From the NCBI GenBank assembly GCA_965249685.1, contig CBDFMN010000003.1:806001-870000 (forward strand): a stretch of 64,000 bases of DNA, given 5' to 3'. Both the position numbers and the translations under genes were made by a program. This DNA is from RH-AL1 sp965249685 (GTDB lineage Bacteria > Pseudomonadota > Alphaproteobacteria > Rhizobiales > Beijerinckiaceae). The notes under the pieces were generated by a model that was not told where the DNA came from, made no database searches, and worked only from the letters and a program-made list of their open reading frames with translations. Shown here piece by piece: positions 53,668-62,775 of this stretch. How positions within the stretch are numbered: position 1 is the first letter of the stretch; the number at the start of each line of letters is the position of its first letter.

Positions 53668-54926
53668 CCGTAGCGCAGAGCCTCGACCGGATCGAGCCGC
53701 GCCGCTCGCCAGGAGGGGTAGAGCGTCGCCAAGATCGACAGGCTCAGAGTCATCGCGACAACCGTGAGCACGTCGCCGGGCTCGACGACGGAAGGGAGGC
53801 GCGAGAGGAAGTAGATCTCGGCTGGGAACAAATTGGCGTGAAGCAGGCTGTTAAGCCCGGAGCGGATCGCTTCGATGTTCTCGGCGATGACGAGGCCGAG
53901 GACGAAGCCTGCGAAGGTGCCGGAGACGCCGATCGCCGTACCCGTGATCAGGAAAATACGCATCACGGCACCCCGCGGCGCGCCCATGGTGCGCAGGATG
54001 GCGATATCAGCCCCCTTGTCCTTCACCAGCATGATAAGGCCGGAAATAATATTCAGCGCCGCGACGAGGACGATGAGCGTAACGATGATGAACATCACGT
54101 TGCGCTCGACCTTGAGCGCATCGAAGAAGGTTTTATTGCGCTCGCGCCAGTCGGTCATGATCATGGGCCGCGACGCGCTGAGGTCGACCGCCTGGCGCAC
54201 AGCGTCGATCTGTTCGGGATTGTGGAGGAAGATCTCGACGACCGTCGCCTCGCTGTCGCGGTTGAAGAAGAGCTGCGCCTCCGGCAGCGGCATGTAGACG
54301 AAAAGGTTGTCAAACTGCGCCATGCCGATCTGGAAGACGGCGGTTACGGGATAGCTCTTGATGCGCGGCGCCACGCCGAACGGCGTCTGGGCCCCCTTCG
54401 CGGTCAGGATCGTGATGCTGTCGCCGACGCGCAGGCTCAGGCTGTCGGCCAGCCCTTGGCCTATCGCCACGCCCTCGGCCTTGTCGAAACCGTCGAGGGT
54501 GCCGAGCTTGACGTGACCGGCGATCCCGGGGAGCGTCTTGAGGTCGCCCTCGCGGATGCCGCGCACCAGCGCGCCGGCCTGGTTGAACTGGGAAGACACG
54601 CCGGCCGCCCCTTCCACCATCGGGATGGCGAGGTCTACGCCTTTGATCCGCTTGACGTCCGCGACGACCCGGTCGAAGTCGGTCAGCGGCGTGTCTGCGG
54701 CCTGCAAGAAGATGTGGCCGTTGACGCCGACGATCTTATCCAGCAGCTCCTTGTGGAAACCGTTCATCACCGACATCACGACGATGAGGGCGGCCACGCC
54801 GACCGTGATGCCGAGGAAAGAGATCAGCGCGATCACCGAGACGAACCCCGACGCGCGGCGCGCGCGAAGGTAGCGTCCCGCGACCATCCACTCGAAGGGG
54901 GCGAAAGGCATGCCGCCAAATCTCAC
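53664..54926 (-). CDS. lolC: Lipoprotein-releasing ABC transporter permease LolC/LolE
   Basis: A 420-residue permease with four membrane helices: one N-terminal (ALISFLGITVGVAALIVVMSV) and three C-terminal. A large periplasmic domain lies between. It ends in RAARLDPVEALRYG. A single permease (LolCE-type homomer, LolF-like) is usual in alphaproteobacteria, and no second permease is present. I place the start at GTG 54926, preceded by AAGGGGA with 5 bases spacing. An ATG five codons downstream is an alternative. It follows proS on the same strand. Confidence 0.93.
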   Translation of the reverse strand: MRFGGMPFAPFEWMVAGRYLRARRASGFVSVIALISFLGITVGVAALIVVMSVMNGFHKELLDKIVGVNGHIFLQAADTPLTDFDRVVADVKRIKGVDLAIPMVEGAAGVSSQFNQAGALVRGIREGDLKTLPGIAGHVKLGTLDGFDKAEGVAIGQGLADSLSLRVGDSITILTAKGAQTPFGVAPRIKSYPVTAVFQIGMAQFDNLFVYMPLPEAQLFFNRDSEATVVEIFLHNPEQIDAVRQAVDLSASRPMIMTDWRERNKTFFDALKVERNVMFIIVTLIVLVAALNIISGLIMLVKDKGADIAILRTMGAPRGAVMRIFLITGTAIGVSGTFAGFVLGLVIAENIEAIRSGLNSLLHANLFPAEIYFLSRLPSVVEPGDVLTVVAMTLSLSILATLYPSWRAARLDPVEALRYG

Positions 54927-55103
54927 GCTGGTCCCCTTTTCAATCGCCCGTCGTCTTCGCTGGAGCGACTGCTGCTCTATACGCCCCAAAGCACCGTCGC
55001 AACGAGCTTTGCCTGCCGCTGAGCAATTGGGTCGTGCCGGCCTTTCGGGCGCGGCGAAGCTCAAACGAACGACGGGACGATGGTCGCCCGCGTGCCCGAC
55101 ATT

Positions 55104-56438
55104 TCAGGCCGCCCAGACGCTGCCCGTATACCGGGCGATCACCTCTCCGACGGGTAGCGACTCGCGCGCGCCGGTCGCGCGGGTCTTTACTTCGATCTTG
55201 TCGTCCGCAAGCCCTTTCGGTCCGACGATGACCTGGGCTGGAAGGCCGATCAGGTCGAGGCGGGCGAACTTGGCGCCCGGCCGCTCGTCACTGTCGTCGT
55301 AGAGCACATCGACGCCCGCCTTCGTCAGCGCCGCGTAGATCTGTTCGCAGGCGGCGTCGGTGGCGGCATCACCCACCTTGAGGTTGGCGAGGCCGACGGC
55401 AAACGGCGCAACCGCGGCCGGCCAGATGATGCCGGCCTCGTCGTGCGAGGCCTCGATGATGGCACCCAGCAGGCGCGAGACGCCGACGCCGTAGGAGCCG
55501 CACTGGGCCGGCCGCTCGACGCCGTCCGGCCCCGCGATCATCGCCTTCATCGCCTTGGTGTACTTGTCGCCGAAGAAAAAGACCTGGCCGACCTCAATGC
55601 CGCGGGTGGCCACGCGCCGCTCCTCCGGCGTCTCCGCCTCGAAACGGGCCGCGTCGTGCACGTCCTCGGTCGCGGCATAGAGGCTCGTCCATTGCTCGAC
55701 GATCGGCCGGAGGTCGGCGCCGTAATCGACCGTCACCGGCGGAATCGGCAGGCGGAGCACGTCGCGGTCGATGAAGACGCCGGACTCGCCTGTCTCGGCC
55801 AGGATGATGAACTCGTGGCTGAGGTCGCCGCCGATCGGTCCCGTTTCCGCGCGCATGGGAATAGCGGTCAGGCCCATGCGCGAGAACAGGCGGAGGTAGG
55901 CGACAAACATCCGATTATAGGAGAGTTTCGCGCTCGCCTCGTCCACGTCGAAGGAATACGCGTCCTTCATGTAGAATTCGCGGCCGCGCATGACGCCAAA
56001 GCGAGGGCGCTGCTCGTCGCGGAACTTCCACTGGAAATGGTAGAGGTTCTTTGGCAGCTCGCGGTACGATTTCACGCTGCCGCGGAAGATCTCGGTGATC
56101 ATCTCCTCGTTGGTCGGTCCGTACAGCAGATCGCGCTGGTGGCGGTCTTTTATGCGCAGCATTTCGGGGCCGTAGGCCTCGTATCGACCCGACTCGCGCC
56201 ACAGGTCGGCGAGTTGCAGCGTCGGCATCAGCAGCTCGACGGCGCCGGCGCGGTCCATCTCCTCGCGGACGATCCCCTCGATCTTCTTCAGCACGCGCAG
56301 GCCGAGCGGCAACCAGGCATAGATGCCGGACGCTTCCTGGCGGATCATCCCAGCGCGCAGCATCAGCCGGTGCGAAACGATCTCCGCTTCCTTCGGGTTG
56401 TCGCGCAGGATCGGCAGGAAGTATCGGGAGAGGCGCAT
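55104..56438 (-). CDS. proS: Prolyl-tRNA synthetase, short form without editing insertion
   Basis: Class II synthetase charging tRNA-Pro, 444 residues. Motif 2 is FRDEQRPRFGVMRGREFYMKDAYSFD and motif 3 GSYGVGVSRLLGA. A C-terminal anticodon-binding domain follows. The ~180-residue INS editing domain of the E. coli enzyme is missing, as in other alphaproteobacteria, so misacylated Ala-tRNA-Pro must be handled in trans. The proS-lolC-lolD order is conserved in Hyphomicrobiales. Confidence 0.96.
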   Translation of the reverse strand: MRLSRYFLPILRDNPKEAEIVSHRLMLRAGMIRQEASGIYAWLPLGLRVLKKIEGIVREEMDRAGAVELLMPTLQLADLWRESGRYEAYGPEMLRIKDRHQRDLLYGPTNEEMITEIFRGSVKSYRELPKNLYHFQWKFRDEQRPRFGVMRGREFYMKDAYSFDVDEASAKLSYNRMFVAYLRLFSRMGLTAIPMRAETGPIGGDLSHEFIILAETGESGVFIDRDVLRLPIPPVTVDYGADLRPIVEQWTSLYAATEDVHDAARFEAETPEERRVATRGIEVGQVFFFGDKYTKAMKAMIAGPDGVERPAQCGSYGVGVSRLLGAIIEASHDEAGIIWPAAVAPFAVGLANLKVGDAATDAACEQIYAALTKAGVDVLYDDSDERPGAKFARLDLIGLPAQVIVGPKGLADDKIEVKTRATGARESLPVGEVIARYTGSVWAA

Positions 56439-56542
56439 TGGCTGAGGGCTCGAGCTTGGGACAGGGCTGGTCTACAGAAAGGCGACTGGCGTCGCCAGTC
56501 CCGGACGCCTCTGCTCTGTGGGCGCGATGGTCCGAGGGTTGT

Positions 56543-57412
56543 TCAGTTCGGCGGCGTGACGCCCAAAAGTGCAGCCGTCGTGAGGACGAGCGCGCCGAGG
56601 ATCGTCTTAAAACCAACGCCGAGGAGCAGTTTCCGCGGACGTCCTGCGGTCATCGTGACCTCGGAAGACGCCCGCCGGTTTTGGCCGGCCAGTAGAAGCA
56701 TGCCCGACCACAAACCGAACTTGATGAGGACGAGCAAACCGTAGGCGCTCGATATCAGAGCCGCGGCTGAGGCGACGTGGACGGACGCATTCATCAGGCC
56801 CGTCGCGACGATCGCGGTCACCGTCACGAGGCCGAAGGTCGAAAACGCGTCCAATACCGCGACGAGCGTCTCTCGTTTGTGTTGTCCTGGCAGGAGCAGC
56901 ACGAGGAGGATGGCCAGCGCGCCGGTCCAGGCGAAGGCCGCCAGGACGTGTATGACGTAACACGCCATCGTTAAAGCGCGGCCGGAACCCGACGCGACTG
57001 CGGCGTGGCCGAGCCACGCTTGGCCGAGTGCGAGGGCAGCTCCCAAGATCGCGGCCCCTGTCTCTCTGGCCCGCCCAGCGATGCAAGGCAGGACGAGACA
57101 GGCCCCGGAGAGCATGAGGTGGATCGCCCAGGCCGGTCCAAAGCTCGATTTCAAGAATGCAGTCCAATCGTCCCGCCGCACGAGGCTCTCCGGGTCGCCC
57201 GTTACAATCGCGAGTGTGGCGCAGAGCCACGCCACTCCGGAAGCTGCCGCGAGCACGCCCGCCACAGAAAGGAGGCGAGCGGCCGGTCCCCGTTCGCCGA
57301 GCGGCACTCCGGCATGTCGCAACAGGCAGAGCAATCCGCCGCCGCCCCACAGGACTGAAGTCGCGACGAAATGCGGGGCACGGGCAAGGACAAGGATTGA
57401 CTCGGCGCTCAA
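56543..57412 (-). CDS. copD: CopD-family copper resistance membrane protein
   Basis: A membrane protein with about eight hydrophobic helices and conserved His in membrane-face positions (HLMLSGACLVLPC, WLGHAAVASGSG, CYVIHVLAAFAWTGAL), typical of the CopD/PcoD family thought to import copper to the cytoplasm or supply cuproenzymes. The start is uncertain. TTG at 57412 lies 10 bases after copC and gives 289 residues, while an ATG at 57484 inside copC would give 313. It is in one operon with copC. Confidence 0.85.
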   Translation of the reverse strand: MSAESILVLARAPHFVATSVLWGGGGLLCLLRHAGVPLGERGPAARLLSVAGVLAAASGVAWLCATLAIVTGDPESLVRRDDWTAFLKSSFGPAWAIHLMLSGACLVLPCIAGRARETGAAILGAALALGQAWLGHAAVASGSGRALTMACYVIHVLAAFAWTGALAILLVLLLPGQHKRETLVAVLDAFSTFGLVTVTAIVATGLMNASVHVASAAALISSAYGLLVLIKFGLWSGMLLLAGQNRRASSEVTMTAGRPRKLLLGVGFKTILGALVLTTAALLGVTPPN

Positions 57413-57422
57413 CGCATCGCTC

Positions 57423-57785
57423 TCACGGCGCGACGGTAAACGTGAATGTGCCTTGCGTCCGATGAGTGTCCACGGAAACGGCACGCCATTGGACGGTATA
57501 GGTGCCCGGCATGAGAGGGTTCGTCACGCGCGTGGTCAGTTGCGCGCCGTTGCCCTGAGCGGCGGGCTTATCAAGCGGCACGGAACGCCCGTCCGCCTTG
57601 CTCACCGCGACGCCGCAGAAGCGCGGCTCCACGCCCTCACTGAAGGTGAGGACGATGGCCTTCGGCGATTCCCTGATCGTCGAGCCGACACCAGGATTTG
57701 CCGCGAGGAGCTGGGCATGCGCGAAAGCCGTCGAGGGCGCTGACAATGCGGCCGCGACGATCAAAGCCAGGCGGTCACAGCGCAT
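57423..57785 (-). CDS. copC: Periplasmic copper-binding protein CopC
   Basis: A 120-residue secreted protein. The signal peptide is cut after Ala22 to expose His at the new N terminus (FA / HAQLLAANP), the copper(II) ligand of CopC proteins. A second ligand is the His in VDTHRTQGTFTF. It has an Ig-like beta fold with VLTFSEGVEP. The ATG at 57785 is supported by AAAGGAG 5 bases upstream. The longer frame to 57863 lacks such a site. It overlaps the end of the upstream barrel-like gene by 11 bases. Confidence 0.92.
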   Translation of the reverse strand: MRCDRLALIVAAALSAPSTAFAHAQLLAANPGVGSTIRESPKAIVLTFSEGVEPRFCGVAVSKADGRSVPLDKPAAQGNGAQLTTRVTNPLMPGTYTVQWRAVSVDTHRTQGTFTFTVAP

Positions 57786-58740
57786 TGAGGCTCCTTTGCG
57801 AAAAGAGTGGACGGCCGATCGAATTTGGAAAGATATCGTCGAGGAATAAATGCAGTTGAACAATCAAGCCGGGATGTTTGCCGCTCGCGCTGTTGATCGG
57901 GAAGATCGCCTCCACGCCGATCTGGTATGCGTCACCCTCGTAGAGGATCCCGGGATTGACCGTGCCCAGCGTTGTGTGGCCGCCATCGGGAATGGTGGCG
58001 ACCGGAGAGACCAGCGCGACCTCGACGAGCGGCACGAGCCGCTTGAGAAAGGACGGGCCGTCGACCGCCTCGATATGCGCGTTGCGGTAAGGCAGGCTGT
58101 ACTGCAGCGAGAAGCCCCAGTTCAGCAATGTTGGATGCCGGTCGATCTCGACGTTGGGGTCTCCGCCGCCAAGGTCCGGCGTCGTCGTAACGCTGCGAGC
58201 CCGGGTCGGGATCGACAAGCCGACCTGCCCCGTCAGCGCGAGCGGTCGCAGGACGTTCAGGCTGGCGGGCAGGTCACCGAATCCCTTGCCGAGGTAGAAT
58301 TGCGGACCGAGCGAGGTGAAACCGTCGCTGATGGCGCTCGTACCCGTGCCTCCGATCTCGGCCTTCACTCCGACAGAAATTAGCAACTCACGGTCCGCGT
58401 CGACCAAAGCGAGATATTTTAGGCCTATGTCGAGATTTTGGAAGCCGCTGCCGCCCGGTTGGAAGCGGCTGTAGGTGTCGCCGATCGAGACGCCGAGGCG
58501 CTCGGTGATGCGCTTGTTGTATTCAAACGAGATGTCGTGTTCGCGGCCGCCGTCGGAACCGACGGTGCGCGCGAAGGTCGGCAGCGAGGCTTCGTCCGCG
58601 ACAGCGGGATCGTCGATCGCCAGCGTCACAGGAAAGAACCGATCGCCGGCAACGCCGTGCGCGTACGCCTGCGGCGCGCAGACGGCAAGAAACGCGGCCA
58701 CGCCGAAGGCGCAGCCCACCTGGGGCATCGAGGGCGTCAT
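57775..58740 (-). CDS. Predicted outer-membrane beta-barrel protein in copper-type cluster
   Basis: A 321-residue exported protein with signal peptide at 1-27 (AFLAVCAPQAYA / HGVAGDRFF). The body is rich in alternating hydrophobic/polar strands (LNWGFSLQYSLPYR, GLKYLALV, QIGVEAIFPIN) and Gly, as in a beta-barrel, but it lacks a C-terminal aromatic residue. The mature protein begins with His. It is not CopB, since no Met-rich repeat is present. It overlaps copC by 11 bases, so it is coupled to the copper genes. I do not recognise a named family. Confidence 0.75.
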   Translation of the reverse strand: MTPSMPQVGCAFGVAAFLAVCAPQAYAHGVAGDRFFPVTLAIDDPAVADEASLPTFARTVGSDGGREHDISFEYNKRITERLGVSIGDTYSRFQPGGSGFQNLDIGLKYLALVDADRELLISVGVKAEIGGTGTSAISDGFTSLGPQFYLGKGFGDLPASLNVLRPLALTGQVGLSIPTRARSVTTTPDLGGGDPNVEIDRHPTLLNWGFSLQYSLPYRNAHIEAVDGPSFLKRLVPLVEVALVSPVATIPDGGHTTLGTVNPGILYEGDAYQIGVEAIFPINSASGKHPGLIVQLHLFLDDIFPNSIGRPLFSQRSLNAL

Positions 58741-58818
58741 TGGTAAGCCTTTCGATCTGAAGAAACGACGCCCGAGCCCTCGCCTTGCGGCCGGAACGGA
58801 CAGACATTGTCGATCAGA

Positions 58819-59265
58819 TCAAACGGGTGGCCCGCGTGGACGCGCCGCTCCCGGCCGCAACGCCTCGATGAAAGCGGTACCGGGGATGCGGTCGTGCCGG
58901 AGTTTGGTCCAGGCGAACCGTCCCGACGGGGCGGACGTGACGCCGGCGGCATCGTGCACCGTCAGGTGGCACAATACACAATGGTCGCACGAGGACGGAG
59001 GCTGCGGCGCATCCGGATCACCATGCGCGCAGAGCGGGACCGGGATGCCGATCGCGGCGCTCAGCCCATCGACGATCGTCTGCCGCGATCCTGCGTTTTG
59101 CGTATCCCGAAAAACCGAAGCGTTGGCAGCGACGAGTTGAACGACCAGAAGCAGGCTTACGATGCCGCGGAGCGCGGCACCAAGGCGCCATCCCTGCCAC
59201 ACGTCAGGCAGACGGCGTCGACGACACCCGCCGCTCCGACCGCTTCTGAAGGAAGGTTTGCGCAT
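58819..59265 (-). CDS. DUF2946-type small Cys/His-rich membrane-anchored protein
   Basis: 148 residues from the ATG at 59265 with one membrane helix (about 35-53, LRGIVSLLLVVQLVAAN). A metal-like motif CDHCVLCHLTVHD lies in the mature part, plus an upstream cysteine in PLCAHGD. DUF2946 proteins often sit in front of copper uptake genes, as here ahead of the barrel-copC-copD group. A metal-handling role is an inference. An ATG at 59343 would lengthen it by 26 residues; neither start has a strong ribosome site. Confidence 0.75.
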   Translation of the reverse strand: MRKPSFRSGRSGGCRRRRLPDVWQGWRLGAALRGIVSLLLVVQLVAANASVFRDTQNAGSRQTIVDGLSAAIGIPVPLCAHGDPDAPQPPSSCDHCVLCHLTVHDAAGVTSAPSGRFAWTKLRHDRIPGTAFIEALRPGAARPRGPPV

Positions 59266-59366
59266 TGCCGAGTCTGTTCCACCAATCTTCTCGATGACAG
59301 TCACAGGCTTAGCATTGCCTGGCAACCTGCCTCTCGCAATCAAGATGAGATCGGAGTTGCTGCAGC

Positions 59367-61205
<1,839 letters not shown>

Positions 61206-61241
61206 GCTGCTTTACTCCCGCCTGTCCCGCCACGCCGGCGG

Positions 61242-62591
61242 TCAGCGCTTGTTCTTCTCGCGAAACCCTTTGGCCCAGCCCGGTTTTTCGACCTGTCGAG
61301 CACGGCCGAGCACGAGCGCGTCGGCCGCAACGTCGCGCGTCACGACCGTCCCGGTGGCGATGAAGGCCCCGGCGCCGACCGTGACAGGTGCGACAAGCGC
61401 GCTGTGAACGCCAATGAAGGCGCCCGCCCCGATTTGCGTACGCGACTTGCGGAACCCATCATAGTTGCACGTCACCGTGCCGGCGCCGATGTTCGCGCCG
61501 GCACCCACCGTGGCATCGCCGATGTAGCTCAGATGATTGGCCTTGACCCCAGCCTCCAAGGTCGCTGCCTTGACCTCGACGAAGTTGCCGATGTGGACGT
61601 CCTCGCGCAACACGCTGCCGGGCCGCAACCGGCCGAACGGCCCGACAATCGCGCGCGCGCCGACCTCCGCCCCCTCGATGTGCGAGAAAGCACGGATCGT
61701 CGCGCCTGCCTCGACGCGGACGCCTGGGCCGAACACGACGTGCGGCTCGACGGTGACGTCGCGGCCGAGCACCGTGTCGTGCGAGAGCGTGACGCTCGTG
61801 GGATCGACGAGCGTGGCGCCTGCGCGCATCGCCGCCTCGCGCAACCGCACCTGCATCAGGGCCTCGGCTCGGGCGAGCTGGACCCGGTCGTTGACGCCGA
61901 GCACCTCCTCTTCGCGCGCCATCGCCACCGCCGCCCCGCGCCCGTCCGCATGGGCGAGGGCCACGGCGTCCGTCAGGTAGAACTCGCCCTGCGCGTTGTC
62001 GGTGCCGATCCGGCGCAGGAGGGCCAATGCCGCATGGCCGTCGAGCGCCATCAGCCCGGCGTTGCAGAGCGTGACGGCTCGCTCGGCGGGCGAGGCGTCC
62101 TTCTCCTCGCGGACGGCAACGAGCGCCTCTCCCTGCATGATCAGCCGACCGTATCCGGCGGGATCGACGGCCTCGAAACCGAGCACGACGAGGGCCGCGC
62201 CGGTCTCGCGAAGGCGCGCCCGCAGGAGATCGAAAGTCTCCGGCCGCACGAGCGGCGTGTCGGCGAACACGACGAGCACGTCGTCATAGCCCTCGCCAAT
62301 CGCCCCGGCGGCCGCCAGCACCGCATGCGCCGTACCGCGGCGGTCCGCCTGGACCGCGATCGTGCAACCGGGCGCCACCGCCCGCATGGCGTCGGCGACA
62401 TCGCCGCCGGCCGGCCCCACCACGAGGGCGATGTCGTCGATCCCGGCCGCCTGCAACGCGGCGGCGCAATGGCCCAGCATGGAACGACCGGCGAGCCCGT
62501 GCAGCACCTTGGGGCGTGCCGAGCGCATGCGCGTGCCCTCGCCGGCAGCGAGAACGACGGCGAGACAGCGGCGCGGCGCGGCATGGGCCAT
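61242..62591 (-). CDS. glmU: Bifunctional GlmU (GlcN-1-P acetyltransferase / UDP-GlcNAc pyrophosphorylase)
   Basis: Two last steps to UDP-GlcNAc. It has 449 residues from the ATG at 62591, chosen because GGAGG lies 5 bases before it; two earlier in-frame ATGs lack this. The N-terminal uridyltransferase has VVLAAGEGTRMRS. The C-terminal left-handed beta-helix (hexapeptide repeats, about 245-430) has the acetyltransferase site near NHLSYIGDATVG and NIGAGTVTCNYDG. It is upstream of glmS, and divergent from the glucan gene across a 184-base spacer that carries a tandem direct repeat. Confidence 0.96.
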   Translation of the reverse strand: MAHAAPRRCLAVVLAAGEGTRMRSARPKVLHGLAGRSMLGHCAAALQAAGIDDIALVVGPAGGDVADAMRAVAPGCTIAVQADRRGTAHAVLAAAGAIGEGYDDVLVVFADTPLVRPETFDLLRARLRETGAALVVLGFEAVDPAGYGRLIMQGEALVAVREEKDASPAERAVTLCNAGLMALDGHAALALLRRIGTDNAQGEFYLTDAVALAHADGRGAAVAMAREEEVLGVNDRVQLARAEALMQVRLREAAMRAGATLVDPTSVTLSHDTVLGRDVTVEPHVVFGPGVRVEAGATIRAFSHIEGAEVGARAIVGPFGRLRPGSVLREDVHIGNFVEVKAATLEAGVKANHLSYIGDATVGAGANIGAGTVTCNYDGFRKSRTQIGAGAFIGVHSALVAPVTVGAGAFIATGTVVTRDVAADALVLGRARQVEKPGWAKGFREKNKR

Positions 62592-62631
62592 GAAATCCTC
62601 CAACCGCGCTTCCATGGCGAACAAGGCGCTC

Positions 62632-62666
62632 GGTCCGCAAGTCAAATCCTGGTCCGCAAGTCAAAT
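62632..62666. repeat. Two tandem copies of a 16-base direct repeat upstream of glmU
   Basis: The sequence GGTCCGCAAGTCAAAT occurs perfectly at 62632-62647 and 62651-62666 with a 3-base spacer, a period of 19 bases. On the minus strand each copy reads ATTTGACTTGCGGACC, so each contains TTGACT, a good minus-35 hexamer for glmU transcription. It may be a duplicated promoter element or a double operator shared with the divergent glucan gene. Confidence 0.75.
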
Positions 62667-62775
62667 AACGTCTCGGCAAAAATCTCCGGGACGGCCGAGC
62701 GGAAACATGAGGCGCGACGGCCCGAGTGCGATATACTTGCGCCTGGGTCTTGAAAATAAACGCTTCGGAGAGGTT

